Assembly (NCBI GenBank): GCA_964448935.1
Contig: CAYVBE010000019.1
Location: 1 to 35,087 of the forward strand
Direction: 5' to 3'
From: CAYVBE01 sp964448935
GTDB lineage: Bacteria; Planctomycetota; Brocadiia; SM23-32
Length of the DNA stretch: 35,087 nucleotides
Shown: piece by piece, positions 27,084-35,087 of the stretch
Layout of the letters: the number at the start of each line of letters is the position of its first letter
How positions within the stretch are numbered: the first letter of the stretch is position 1
The notes under the pieces: generated by a model
What the model was told of the DNA's origin: nothing
What the model saw: the letters and a program-made list of their open reading frames with translations, nothing else
Database searches by the model: none
Translations under genes and position numbers: made by a program

Positions 27084-28317
27084 TCAGTTGCCCTCTCGAA
27101 GTACAAGCGCTCCGAAACCGCTGGGGTCTGTCTCGTTCTCAGCGGTTCCTTTCCACATAATACGGCCGGTTTCTCCCGTGCCGTCATTGTCATTCACGCC
27201 GAGGTCAAATCCGTATACGGTGTTGGGTTTTCTCCTGCCGTTGAACTGTATGCGGATTTCGCCTGCGTAGCCGGTCTCCGTCTTCTTGAACGCGCAGGTT
27301 GCTCTATGCTCTTCGAGATTGTACGTATAGACTTTTCCCGAAACCGAGCACACGATGCGACAGTCATCGCTGTTGTACTCTTTTTCCTTGTTGTTGTTCC
27401 TGTCGAAGTAGATCTCTATGCTGTCATCTTCCCAGGGGTGCTCCGAACCGGTGACGACCTTCTCGTCCTGCACTTCCACCGCAATGTAGATTTTGTGTCT
27501 GTCGTAGATGGCCGTGAACCTGGCCGAACAGGATGGTTCCCCGATGACCGGTTTCGTTACCGAGCAGTCGAGTGGGCCGAATGCGGCGCTGATGTTGCCG
27601 TCAACCTCCGGCCCTTCGGCCACGTGGTCCGCAAGACAGACTCCTCGCCCCGGCGGGCCGACGGTGATAAGCAGTTCCCGTTCTGCCGTATCCGGTTCGT
27701 TCGGGTCTGCATCCGTTGCAGAGAAGACGGATTTGTAGACCCCGGCCTTCGCAGGCGCCCCGGAGACGACCCCGTTGATGCTGAGCGTGAGACCGGGCAG
27801 GACCTTCCCCCTCACATCGATCCCTTTCCATCCATCCTTTGCGGTGTCCGATCTTACGTGCGTGCTCAAGATACGCCAGGATATGTCTCCGTTGCCGCCC
27901 TCGACCTGCAGTTGGTAGTCGAGATGCTCTCCGACGCCGAGCACAGGGATCGTCTGCTCGGGAATCACGGGAACGCTTTCGCGCACACAGGCAAGCTTCA
28001 GCCGCCGCAGCGCCTTTTCTCCTTCGGCATCGACGGCTTTCAGCGTAAAAGTGTATTCACCCGTCTCCCTGGCTGTGCCGGTGAGCATGCCCTTTGGATC
28101 AACGGTAATGCCCGGCGGAGGAGAACCTTCTTCCAGCGTCCATGTTACTTCGCCTTTGCCAAATGCTGAGTGAAGCTCCCGGGAAAAGGGCGCTCCTTTA
28201 ACAGCGGCCGGAAACCAGGGGGTGATGATCCTGAAATCTCCGTCAGCCTTGACACCGCTCAGGGGATGCGCGTTGACGGCTTCCCACACGGTCTCCTGGA
28301 TGACCGCGGCCAGGTCG
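27084..28317. repeat. Paralogous direct repeat, copy 1 (matches 33863-35087)
   Basis: The DNA encoding the Ig-like and CBM9-like half of this SGNH protein is closely matched, in the same orientation, by 33863-35087. Identical runs longer than 40 bases exist, for example around 27935-27975 and 34705-34750, where the pair encodes IPVLGVGEHLDYQL. This points to a recent duplication or gene conversion spanning the propeller fusion and sulfatase that lie between the copies. Confidence 0.75.
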
Positions 28318-29081
28318 GCCGGGATGTCGCAGTACGGCTCGGTCGGCAGGCCGATCGGACTTTCCCTGTAGATGGTGGCGAAAAACGTGCAGCCAACGAT
28401 GTATTCACCCAGGGGGTTCAGATGCGACCCGTCGCTATACCCGTCGTAAATACTGTTCATACCAGGCACGAGGCCCGCCTGGATCTTCAACTCAAGCAGG
28501 TGCTTGGCATGGCCGGCCGGGACCATGAGGGGTGGATTAGGGATGTCGGCGTATTGCTCCCGCATATCCTTGAGAAACTCCTCGAACCCCAGCCTGATGT
28601 TGTTCTGTATGTCCTTGCTATCTGACAGCCACTGCGTGTCGTAACTGCCCCGGCGGGTGCGCGGCCACTGGGCGAAGACATAAAACTGCACCTCGGGGCT
28701 CTTCTCCAGCGTGTAGTCTATGAATTTGCAGGCCGCCTCAAGATCCGCCTCATACCCGTTACGCGGTTCGATCGTGACCGCATCCCATTCGAACTCCTTC
28801 AAGGCCTTGCCGGCACTTTCGAACGGCTTGTGGACCCGCTTCAGATCGCGGGCTTTCCATATGATCCGGATCGGCGCCCCCGGAATGCTGTGTTTGCCCC
28901 ATATCTGCTGGTAGCCACGGGACTCGGCAAGCTTCCCCATCTTGCCCGGCTTGACCTGGTCGGTAAGGCTGCTGCCCATGAGAAAGATGCGCTTGGTCTT
29001 TTCGCCGGGTTCCTCGGCTCCAGCGGCAAAAGACACAAGGCAGAACAGGAGTGCGAGTGCGACTGCCAGAGCGTTCTTCAT
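27084..29081 (-). CDS. Secreted SGNH hydrolase with two putative-Ig domains and CBM9-like C-terminus
   Basis: A 665-residue exported protein with a signal peptide ending at AGA near residue 22. SGNH block I is LMGSSLTD with S38 as the candidate nucleophile; HSIPGAPI and WDAVTIEPRN follow. The last block is DGSHLNPLG with D217 and H220, so the Ser-His-Asp set is complete apart from weaker oxyanion blocks that I cannot place with certainty. Residues about 280-370 and 375-475 are Ig-like (He_PIG type: WTLEEGSPPPGITVDPKG and ISWRILSTH). Residues about 490-660 resemble a CBM9-like domain starting at GPEVDGNISAAFG. AAAGGA lies about 7 bases before the ATG. It follows the sulfatase by 73 bases. Likely role: removing acetyl or other ester groups from a glycan while holding it through the CBM9-like domain. 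Compared with the copy at 14259-16295 this one looks catalytically intact. Confidence 0.83.
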   Translation of the reverse strand: MKNALAVALALLFCLVSFAAGAEEPGEKTKRIFLMGSSLTDQVKPGKMGKLAESRGYQQIWGKHSIPGAPIRIIWKARDLKRVHKPFESAGKALKEFEWDAVTIEPRNGYEADLEAACKFIDYTLEKSPEVQFYVFAQWPRTRRGSYDTQWLSDSKDIQNNIRLGFEEFLKDMREQYADIPNPPLMVPAGHAKHLLELKIQAGLVPGMNSIYDGYSDGSHLNPLGEYIVGCTFFATIYRESPIGLPTEPYCDIPADLAAVIQETVWEAVNAHPLSGVKADGDFRIITPWFPAAVKGAPFSRELHSAFGKGEVTWTLEEGSPPPGITVDPKGMLTGTARETGEYTFTLKAVDAEGEKALRRLKLACVRESVPVIPEQTIPVLGVGEHLDYQLQVEGGNGDISWRILSTHVRSDTAKDGWKGIDVRGKVLPGLTLSINGVVSGAPAKAGVYKSVFSATDADPNEPDTAERELLITVGPPGRGVCLADHVAEGPEVDGNISAAFGPLDCSVTKPVIGEPSCSARFTAIYDRHKIYIAVEVQDEKVVTGSEHPWEDDSIEIYFDRNNNKEKEYNSDDCRIVCSVSGKVYTYNLEEHRATCAFKKTETGYAGEIRIQFNGRRKPNTVYGFDLGVNDNDGTGETGRIMWKGTAENETDPSGFGALVLREGN

Positions 29082-29154
29082 CGTGTGTTCCTTTGAAAAA
29101 GCATCATGCTGTAAAAAGCGAGGACCGTCTCAATCCTTACTTTGGTTTCTGCTT

Positions 29155-30546
29155 CTACCTCTTAAAGGCGGGCGGTCCCATGCGGCCGAGCCATTCCTGG
29201 TAGTCGGCCAGCAGCCGGGCGGTCACGTCGGGATGCGCGGCGGCCACATCCGTCTGCTCCCCGATGTCCTCGGCCAGGTTGTAGAGCGCCTCGATGTCCA
29301 TCTTTGTATAGTCCCGCTCGTGTTCCACGTGCAGCTTCCAGTCGCCGCCACGCACGGCGCCATCATTAATCCTGCCCCTGCCAAGCGCCCAGTACAGGTT
29401 CCCCGAACGCGGCCCTGCCATCCGGCCTTCAAGGTGCGGCATCAGGTTTATCCCGTCGACCGCGTTGCCTTCCGGGGGCTTTACCCCCGCCAGGGCGCAG
29501 AAGGTGGGATACAGGTCCAGGGTGCTGACCACGAAATCGTCGGCCACCCCCTTCTTGAGCCTGGCCGGATAGCTCATGATGAAGGGCATGCGGATGCCGC
29601 CCTCGCGGAGCGTTTTCTTGCCGCCGCTCAGCGGTCCGGTATGGCCCAACCTCATCTCCGGCCAGTCCTTCTTGTAGCCACGCAGCCTGGAACTTCCCCT
29701 GGCGGGCCCGTTATCGCTGACGAAGACGACCATGGTGTCCCGCGCCAGGCCGTTGTCCTCCAGGGTCTTCATCACCCTGGCCACGCCCTCCTCGATGGCC
29801 AGGCACATGGCCGCGTACACGCGCTGCGGTTCGGTCTCCAGGTGCGCGACCTGCTCCCGGTGCTCGGCCTTTGCGCGCAACGGCGAATGCGGCGCGTGGT
29901 AGGCCAGGTAGAAGAAGAAGGTCTCGTCCTTCCGGCGCGTGATGAAATCGCAGGCGGCGTCCGTGAGGAGGTCGGTCGTGTATGGGTCGCCGGGTTTCTC
30001 GGGCCCCCAGTTGAGAGGCGAGTGACGCCCCACGCTGAAGTAATTCGAACCCCATTTCGTCGCGTGGTGCGTCTCGTCGAAGAACTGCTCCGGATCGCCG
30101 CCCACTCCGTTCCATTTGCCCGCCATGCCGGTCGTGTAACCGGCAGCTTTGAGCGCGGAGGGCATGAGTGTCTGCGTGTCAGGCGGCATCACCGACGCCT
30201 GGTCGTTGTGGTAGTTGCCCCAGCGCTGCTGGTAGGCGCCGGTCATGAGGCCGGACCGGCTGGGAAAGCAGACGGGCGCCGTCACGTAGCCCTGGGTGAA
30301 ACGCACGCCGTCGGCGGCCAGCTTGTCGATGGCGGGTGTCTTGATCCACGCGTCCTTGTTGTAGCAACTCAGGTCGCCGTAGCCCATGTCGTCCACGTAG
30401 ATGAGCAGGATATTGGGCCGACGGGCAGCCCCCTCCTGCGCGCCGGCAAACCGGGGCAGGGCGAAGGCGCCCAGCCCGGCGGCGCCGGCGCATCTGAAGA
30501 AATCGCGACGACTGAAATGTCCACTCCCTGTCCGATTATCGTGCAT
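29155..30546 (-). CDS. Tat-exported family S1 sulfatase (formylglycine type)
   Basis: A 463-residue arylsulfatase-superfamily enzyme that hydrolyses sulfate esters. The twin-arginine signal SRRDFFRCAGAAGLGAFALP is at residues 12-31, so it is exported folded. Metal ligands D52-D53 (VDDMGYGD) and D278-N279 (VSDNGPARG) are present. The signature C93-F-P-S-R97 followed by SGLMTG marks the Cys that must be converted to formylglycine by an FGE-type enzyme, which is not in this window. A catalytic-side histidine is in YHAPHSP. The usual GKWH motif reads K144-W145-N146, an Asn in place of the common His. The start at 30544-30546 is set by GGAG about 6 bases upstream, ahead of the Tat motif. It follows the propeller fusion by 55 bases. 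It implies a sulfated substrate, probably a polysaccharide; the S1 subfamily cannot be told by eye. Confidence 0.93.
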   Translation of the reverse strand: MHDNRTGSGHFSRRDFFRCAGAAGLGAFALPRFAGAQEGAARRPNILLIYVDDMGYGDLSCYNKDAWIKTPAIDKLAADGVRFTQGYVTAPVCFPSRSGLMTGAYQQRWGNYHNDQASVMPPDTQTLMPSALKAAGYTTGMAGKWNGVGGDPEQFFDETHHATKWGSNYFSVGRHSPLNWGPEKPGDPYTTDLLTDAACDFITRRKDETFFFYLAYHAPHSPLRAKAEHREQVAHLETEPQRVYAAMCLAIEEGVARVMKTLEDNGLARDTMVVFVSDNGPARGSSRLRGYKKDWPEMRLGHTGPLSGGKKTLREGGIRMPFIMSYPARLKKGVADDFVVSTLDLYPTFCALAGVKPPEGNAVDGINLMPHLEGRMAGPRSGNLYWALGRGRINDGAVRGGDWKLHVEHERDYTKMDIEALYNLAEDIGEQTDVAAAHPDVTARLLADYQEWLGRMGPPAFKR

Positions 30547-30601
30547 GATCATCTCCATTCGATTTTCGATGCCCTGCCGGACCGAATCACTCCCTGCCCC
30601 C

Positions 30602-33600
30602 TTACGTCCCACCATAGCAGACGACCTGGCCGTCGACCAGGGACATGTAGACGCGCTTGTCGACGGCGACCATGCCATCAAACACGGGCTGGCACGGAAT
30701 CTCGACCTTCGACAGCAACTTCCCTTCGTCCGCGCTGAAGACGGCCAGCGTTGAAGCAGCAGAAGCATCAAAGAGTACTAACCCTCCCAAAGGACCCGCG
30801 GCGATAAGATGGTCGGCGGCTTTGACCATGCCGCGAACAGCGAAGTCGATATCCACTTTCCAGTGGTTGATGACCTTGTCAGGTGTCACGTGTTCCCTGA
30901 TCGCAGCATTTTTGTTCCTCAACTTCTTATTGACCTTCTCAACCTTCTTGTCCGAGCAGAAGAGCCAATGTCGCCTATGTCCGCGAGGCTTGTACCCGTA
31001 CACCAACGGCCCATCGAGGACCAGGAGGGACCCACTGGGGTTGTATTGCGCGGCAATGGCCCAGCCTGCCGCCCGTCCCCACGCACGCTCACCCCAGATC
31101 CAATGCGTCCTGTGCCACCAGGATGGGTCCAGCAGGCCGGCCGAGCTATAGAGATGATTCTTGTACTGGCCTGGTTTCTCCTGTCCTTCAAGATCAAACT
31201 GTCTGTCTCGCAAGAACATGCTGTCGCCTTCGAACACCAGTATATCCGGTAGCGCTCCGGGCAGTTCGACATCCTCCAGGAGTTCGTCGGGTTGTTCGCC
31301 CGTCTTGGGGTCTCTGCTATAGAGCACGGTCTTTCCCTTTTCCGCACCCGTTTTCAGGTCGAGACGTCGGAGGACCATGCCCCCATCGAGGTAGGAACTT
31401 CTCCCCGAGACACAGTACACAGTGTCGTCGAGGACACTCACGCTCCCCACCACCGGCCAGACGGATTCGAGTTGCCCGAACGCCATGGTTCGTTTGTCCT
31501 CAAAAGCGGCAAGGTATTTCCAAACCAACCGACCGTCAGAGGACCGCAGGCAGTAGACATGGCCGTCGTGGGAACCAAAGACGACCAATCCGTTGCTGAT
31601 CGTGGGAGGCGAATCGATTCGTCCGCCGCAAGTGAAAGACCACTGCTTCCTGCCGTCGCTTGCATCCAGGGACACGACGGTATGTCGCTCCTTCAGCGCG
31701 ACGACCACGCTCTGGTCGGCGATGACGGGGGGTGTGAGTTCCCCGCCCATGTCATTGCTCCAGATCTGCTTTAGGTCCTTCGGCACATGAGTGTTTGTTG
31801 AGCCCGAGCGGCTGTTGTCGCCGCGGTGCATGGGCCAGGCATCGCCGGTTTCCGTTGATTCTGCGTCAGCGGCTTTGCCGTAGGCCTCGCCCTTGATCAA
31901 CCGCATGGGATCCGCCGTCTTGGTCTCGTTTCGCTTCGACGCGATGGCCCAGAAGCCGCTGAGTTTGCTCTGGATGTAGCATGCGCAGGAATGCCCGGGG
32001 AGGTAAAGGAGGCCGTTGGCGGGCATCAGACCGTACTGGCAGGTGCCGCGAATCCAATAATGGCGTTGGATGTCGTTGCTGTGGACGTCCACATACTCGA
32101 CGCCCGTGCGACCGAGGAGAAAGAAGCGTTCCGTCGCTTTGTCCCGGTAACAACGGTGATGATGCGCCGCTTCGAATGCCCTGGCCGTATCGAGCTCCCT
32201 TTTGACCTCTCCGGTGTGCAGATCGCGGCCTTCGGTCATATCCGTTTCATTGATACCCGGCTGCTTGTTGACCCAGACCAAATTATCGATCACGAAGAGG
32301 TTTGGGGGCGAGGTGTAGCCGAAGGCGGCTGGGCAGCGCCACAGTTCCTTGCCGTCTCTGGCGCGGTATGCGATAAGCTCCCCGCCTTCACTGGAGTCAG
32401 GTGAGGCCGTAACGGTCCACCTGAGTCCCGAAGCAGGCGCTTCCTTCTTCGCGGGCGCCTTCTTTTTCTTCTTTTCGGAAAATGCGCCATCAGCGGAAAG
32501 GACCACGTCATCGTGTACGACCAGAGTGGGTGACGACCAGGTCGCGCGATTGAGCGCAATGGGACGCGGGGATTTCCACACGACCGCCCCCGTTTCGGCG
32601 TTCAGGCACACCAGACTGTCTGGAGACTGGAAGTACAGGCGTTTCTTGTCGACGCACAGGGTCGAAGCCATGAGGCTGTGCGTGTTCTCACTGGATACTT
32701 CCCAGATCGTCTTTCCCGTATCAGCCCTTACGGCGATGATCCGCTTCTGCTGTACCAGTGGATGTCCAGTCCTCTTGAAAAGTGAGGCCTCGTAAGCGTC
32801 GGGATCGAGTTCTCCCGCAACCAGATAGAGAACCTTGTCAGAAAGGACGATCTCATGTGTGCCTTCAGTCCCTTCCGCGGTGTGCAGCAACTCTCCCGTT
32901 GCTGCATCCATGATACTCAACGGCTCTCCGTATCCCAGTGTAACGTAAACCCGGTCCCCTGAAGCCACGAGGCGCCGGGCGATCTCCACCGGACCGGTTC
33001 GGAATCGCCTCATGTGTCCTTCCCATTGGGGGATATCCCTCTTCCACAGCACGACCCCGTTATAGGCATCGCGGGCGACCAGTTTCCATTGCGGAGCGTG
33101 CTGGATCGATTGCGTGGGGCCCTCATCGAGAATGTAGAAGACACGTCCGCCGGCGGAGACGACGGCACTGTAGCTGTTGAGGAAGTTGTGATGTCGCGTC
33201 CAGATGGGATAGCCAGCCCACTGCATGTGGTAGGGATAAGAAACCTGTTTGTCTCTGGAAACGGCGTTGTTGTCCGGGCCATGGAGGTAGTGTGTCCACT
33301 CGTCAGTCTCTTCGGGCACCGGTTTGACGAGCCTTTTGCCGTTGACAAACGCGACACCGCCCGGAGCAAGCACACGCAGGATCTCGTTGGCGTCTACGCC
33401 GGCCTCGCCTTCCGCGACCAGCAGGTTCACGACGTTGTCGATCAGGGGGAGTTGCCTCCCCGTCAGCAGATCCACCGTCACCTTCCCGGACAGCCCAACT
33501 GCCTGGATGTGCTCACGGGCAGCCCTGGCGTTGTCTGCATTCCGGGACAGGCCGAATACCATGAAGGAATCATTCTTGCGCAAGGCCGTCGTTCGTTTGC

Positions 33601-33793
33601 CGTCCTTGCATCCGATGTGGACAACCAGTCCGCCCTTGATACCCGTTTGATCGAAGATGGCGCTCACATCTGCGGCGGACAAAGTTGTAAGCCCACCCAA
33701 CAGCGCTATCAGCGCCAGGAGAACAAGACTCCTCTTCATAATTCGTTGACTATTCACATGTGGCCCTGAATACATTCTTGTCTTTTCTTCCAT
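30602..33793 (-). CDS. Exported methyltransferase-like/PQQ-type beta-propeller fusion (copy 2)
   Basis: A 1063-residue paralogue of the protein at 6004-8952. A signal peptide with a long n-region ends near LSAAD. The methyltransferase-like domain (about 52-155) has HIGCKDGKRTTAL in place of motif I (G61-C-K-D-G65) and S83 where copy 1 has the acidic ribose-binding residue; EILRVLAPGGVAFV is kept. After DEWTHYLHGPDNN come propeller blades, then HHHRCYRDKAT, GTCQYGLMPANGLLY and a CACY motif, and a second propeller set to the end. A Lys/Ala linker (EKKKKKAPAKKEAP) interrupts one blade near 32440-32490. I chose the ATG at 33791-33793 because GGAGG lies 7 bases upstream; the internal ATG at 33739 starts a tidier signal peptide but has no good ribosome binding site. 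SAM binding looks lost in this copy. It may be a ligand-binding or scaffold protein. Confidence 0.82.
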   Translation of the reverse strand: MEEKTRMYSGPHVNSQRIMKRSLVLLALIALLGGLTTLSAADVSAIFDQTGIKGGLVVHIGCKDGKRTTALRKNDSFMVFGLSRNADNARAAREHIQAVGLSGKVTVDLLTGRQLPLIDNVVNLLVAEGEAGVDANEILRVLAPGGVAFVNGKRLVKPVPEETDEWTHYLHGPDNNAVSRDKQVSYPYHMQWAGYPIWTRHHNFLNSYSAVVSAGGRVFYILDEGPTQSIQHAPQWKLVARDAYNGVVLWKRDIPQWEGHMRRFRTGPVEIARRLVASGDRVYVTLGYGEPLSIMDAATGELLHTAEGTEGTHEIVLSDKVLYLVAGELDPDAYEASLFKRTGHPLVQQKRIIAVRADTGKTIWEVSSENTHSLMASTLCVDKKRLYFQSPDSLVCLNAETGAVVWKSPRPIALNRATWSSPTLVVHDDVVLSADGAFSEKKKKKAPAKKEAPASGLRWTVTASPDSSEGGELIAYRARDGKELWRCPAAFGYTSPPNLFVIDNLVWVNKQPGINETDMTEGRDLHTGEVKRELDTARAFEAAHHHRCYRDKATERFFLLGRTGVEYVDVHSNDIQRHYWIRGTCQYGLMPANGLLYLPGHSCACYIQSKLSGFWAIASKRNETKTADPMRLIKGEAYGKAADAESTETGDAWPMHRGDNSRSGSTNTHVPKDLKQIWSNDMGGELTPPVIADQSVVVALKERHTVVSLDASDGRKQWSFTCGGRIDSPPTISNGLVVFGSHDGHVYCLRSSDGRLVWKYLAAFEDKRTMAFGQLESVWPVVGSVSVLDDTVYCVSGRSSYLDGGMVLRRLDLKTGAEKGKTVLYSRDPKTGEQPDELLEDVELPGALPDILVFEGDSMFLRDRQFDLEGQEKPGQYKNHLYSSAGLLDPSWWHRTHWIWGERAWGRAAGWAIAAQYNPSGSLLVLDGPLVYGYKPRGHRRHWLFCSDKKVEKVNKKLRNKNAAIREHVTPDKVINHWKVDIDFAVRGMVKAADHLIAAGPLGGLVLFDASAASTLAVFSADEGKLLSKVEIPCQPVFDGMVAVDKRVYMSLVDGQVVCYGGT

Positions 33794-33862
33794 TTCTCTT
33801 CCTCCAATAGCGATCACGGTACTGCCGCCGGACAAGGCGCGTCACCTCTACGGGGAGCTACC

Positions 33863-35087
33863 CTATTGCAGGACGATCGCCCCGAAGCCGCTGGTGTCCT
33901 GTTCGTTCTCGACGCTTCCCTTCCACATGATACGGCCGGCTTCTCCCGTGCCGTCATTGTCATTCACGCCGATATCGAAGCCATGCACGTTGTACGCTTT
34001 GCATCGACCGACCAAATCAACCTGGATCTCGGCCGTATAGCCGGTCTCCGTCCGCTTGAAGGCAGACCTCACCCGCTTCTCCTCCGTATTGTCGGTGTAG
34101 ACCTTCCCGGACAGCGAGCACACAATGCGGCAGTCATCGCTGTTGTATTCCTTCTCCTTGTTGTTCTTCCGGTCGAAATAGAGCTCTATCCCGTCGTCTT
34201 CCCAGGCGTTTTCCGATCCGGTGACGATGTTCTCGTCCGTCACCGCGACCGCGATGTATATCTTCTGTTTGTCGTACAGCGCAGCGAACCGGGCCGAGCA
34301 AGACGGGTTTCCTTCGACCGTCTTGGTCACGGAGTTCTTCAATTCTCCGAACGCCTTGTCGATGAGACCATCGACCTGCGGTGCCGCTGTCACATTCTTG
34401 GCAAAACAGACTCCCTGGCCGGGAGGGCCGACGGTGATGAGCAGTTCCCGTTCCGTTGTATCCGGTTCGTTCGGGTCGGAATCTGCGGCAAGGAAGACGG
34501 ACTTATACACCCCGGCCTGGGCTGGGGCTCCGGAGATGACACCATTGACGCTGAGTTCGAGACCGGGCAGGACCTGCTTCTTCGTTCTGATCCCTTTCCA
34601 TCCGTCCTTTGCGGTCTCCGACTTCACGTGCGTGCTCAAGATGCGCCAGGATATGTCTCCGTTGCCGCCCTCGACCTTCAACTGGTAATCCAGATGCTCG
34701 CCGACGCCGAGCACAGGGATCGTCTGCTCGGGAATCACGGGAACACTTTCGGGCACACTTGAAAGCTTCAACTGCCGCACCGCCGTAGCGCCTTCGGCAT
34801 CCTCCGCCTTGAGGGCGAAGGTGAAGTCGCCGGTCTCGGTCGTCGTGCCGGTGAGCAGGCCCTTCGGATCGACGGTAATGCCCGTTGGAAGGGATCCTTT
34901 TTCCAGCGTCCAGGTCACCTCGCCTCTGCCGAACGCGGATTTCAATTCGCGGGAAAAAGGCTCGTTGACGACCGCGCCCGGAAACCAGGGGGTGATGATC
35001 CTGAACTCCCCGTCTGCCTTGACGCCGCTCAAGGGATGCGCGTTGACGGCTTCCCAGACGGTCTCCTGGATGACGGCGGCCAGGTCG
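33863..35087 (-). CDS. SGNH/putative-Ig/CBM9-like protein, C-terminal part (runs off the right edge)
   Basis: The 3' part, about 407 codons, of a third SGNH-type protein; its start lies beyond base 35087. At the edge the sequence is in frame with DLAAVIQETVWEAVNAHPLS, the same as residues about 256-275 of the protein at 27084-29081, so the missing portion should be the SGNH catalytic domain. Two Ig-like modules (WTLEKGSLPTGITVDPKG and ISWRILSTH) and a CBM9-like domain (PQVDGLIDKAFG, YIAVAVTDENIVTGSE, DGIELYFDRKNNKEKEYN) follow, ending at the TAG at 33863-33865. Identity to the 27084 copy is very high, in DNA as well as protein. It is followed by the propeller fusion after 69 bases, so it probably heads the same transcript. 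The active site cannot be checked in this window. Confidence 0.85.
   Translation of the reverse strand, partial: DLAAVIQETVWEAVNAHPLSGVKADGEFRIITPWFPGAVVNEPFSRELKSAFGRGEVTWTLEKGSLPTGITVDPKGLLTGTTTETGDFTFALKAEDAEGATAVRQLKLSSVPESVPVIPEQTIPVLGVGEHLDYQLKVEGGNGDISWRILSTHVKSETAKDGWKGIRTKKQVLPGLELSVNGVISGAPAQAGVYKSVFLAADSDPNEPDTTERELLITVGPPGQGVCFAKNVTAAPQVDGLIDKAFGELKNSVTKTVEGNPSCSARFAALYDKQKIYIAVAVTDENIVTGSENAWEDDGIELYFDRKNNKEKEYNSDDCRIVCSLSGKVYTDNTEEKRVRSAFKRTETGYTAEIQVDLVGRCKAYNVHGFDIGVNDNDGTGEAGRIMWKGSVENEQDTSGFGAIVLQ
33863..35087. repeat. Paralogous direct repeat, copy 2 (matches 27084-28317)
   Basis: Same-orientation match to the 3' two thirds of the SGNH gene at 27084-29081, with the match still running at the right edge of the window. 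The CBM9-like part has diverged more in its last 100 codons than the Ig-like part has, which could reflect uneven gene conversion. Confidence 0.75.

Noticed and set aside
24128..27160. A plus-strand open frame of about 1010 codons opposite the beta-helix/LamG gene
   Set aside because: It is antisense to a gene with clear domains and signal peptide, lacks recognisable motifs, and long antisense frames are common in GC-rich DNA.
30547..30771. Upstream extension of the sulfatase frame into the end of the propeller gene
   Set aside because: The extension has no family similarity, and GGAG with correct spacing precedes the ATG that starts just before the Tat motif.
33740..33793. The internal ATG at 33737-33739 as start of the second propeller fusion
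   Set aside because: It gives a neat signal peptide, but no ribosome binding site precedes it, while GGAGG is correctly spaced before the ATG at 33791-33793. It remains possible.
1..35087. Mobile elements, CRISPR arrays or phage genes explaining the paralogy
   Set aside because: No transposase, integrase, terminal inverted repeats or regularly spaced short repeats were found; the repeats are all coding paralogues.

Overview
The window looks like a chromosomal stretch of a GC-rich, heterotrophic bacterium that secretes many carbohydrate-active proteins. Several families here are typical of Planctomycetota, Lentisphaerota, Verrucomicrobiota or Hydrogenedentota: a Tat-exported formylglycine sulfatase, SGNH proteins with putative-Ig and CBM9-like tails, DUF1565-type beta-helix proteins, and exported methyltransferase/PQQ-propeller fusions. 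The assignment is inference; there is no rRNA or other taxonomic marker, and the phylum is not certain.

Layout. Only the first gene lies on the plus strand: the 3' part of a GH94-type phosphorylase (1-1818), broken by a frameshift with an internal deletion. Everything else is on the minus strand and reads from high to low coordinates. Block 1 (35087-27084): a partial SGNH/CBM9 protein, a methyltransferase-like/PQQ propeller fusion, a sulfatase and a full SGNH/CBM9 protein. Then, after a 250-base gap, comes a beta-helix/LamG protein (26833-23651). Block 2 (23491-9117) starts with a hybrid IclR-HTH/LacI-type sensor regulator and continues with gaps of only 26-49 bases. It holds beta-helix paralogue C, a second beta-helix/LamG lipoprotein, an SGNH/CBM9 lipoprotein, a clan GH-A (GH51-like) glycosidase and beta-helix paralogue B. 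Block 3 (8952-1841), after a 164-base gap with a GC hairpin, holds a second methyltransferase/propeller fusion, beta-helix paralogue A, an aldo/keto reductase and an orphan MntA-like nucleotidyltransferase.

How the parts may work together. Every large minus-strand protein with its 5' end in the window carries a signal peptide, lipobox or Tat signal, so this is a cell-envelope or secreted system. Esterase-like SGNH proteins, a sulfatase, a GH-A glycosidase and five beta-helix proteins suggest stepwise stripping and cleavage of a sulfated, possibly acylated polysaccharide. The regulator would sense a derived sugar; the phosphorylase and reductase would act in the cytoplasm. No SusC/SusD or ABC transporter is visible, so uptake is not explained here.

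Most striking points: (i) the locus was built by repeated paralogy (three beta-helix A/B/C proteins, two beta-helix/LamG proteins, three SGNH/CBM9 proteins, two propeller fusions); (ii) the A/B/C proteins carry the same beta-sandwich before and after the helix and share an Asp/Glu pair exactly 27 residues apart; (iii) a methyltransferase fold is exported, with a degraded SAM site in one copy and a shared cysteine cluster between the propeller halves; (iv) several paralogues have lost expected catalytic residues. No tRNA, rRNA, CRISPR array, transposase or phage gene was seen. No gene-free stretch exceeds 300 bases.
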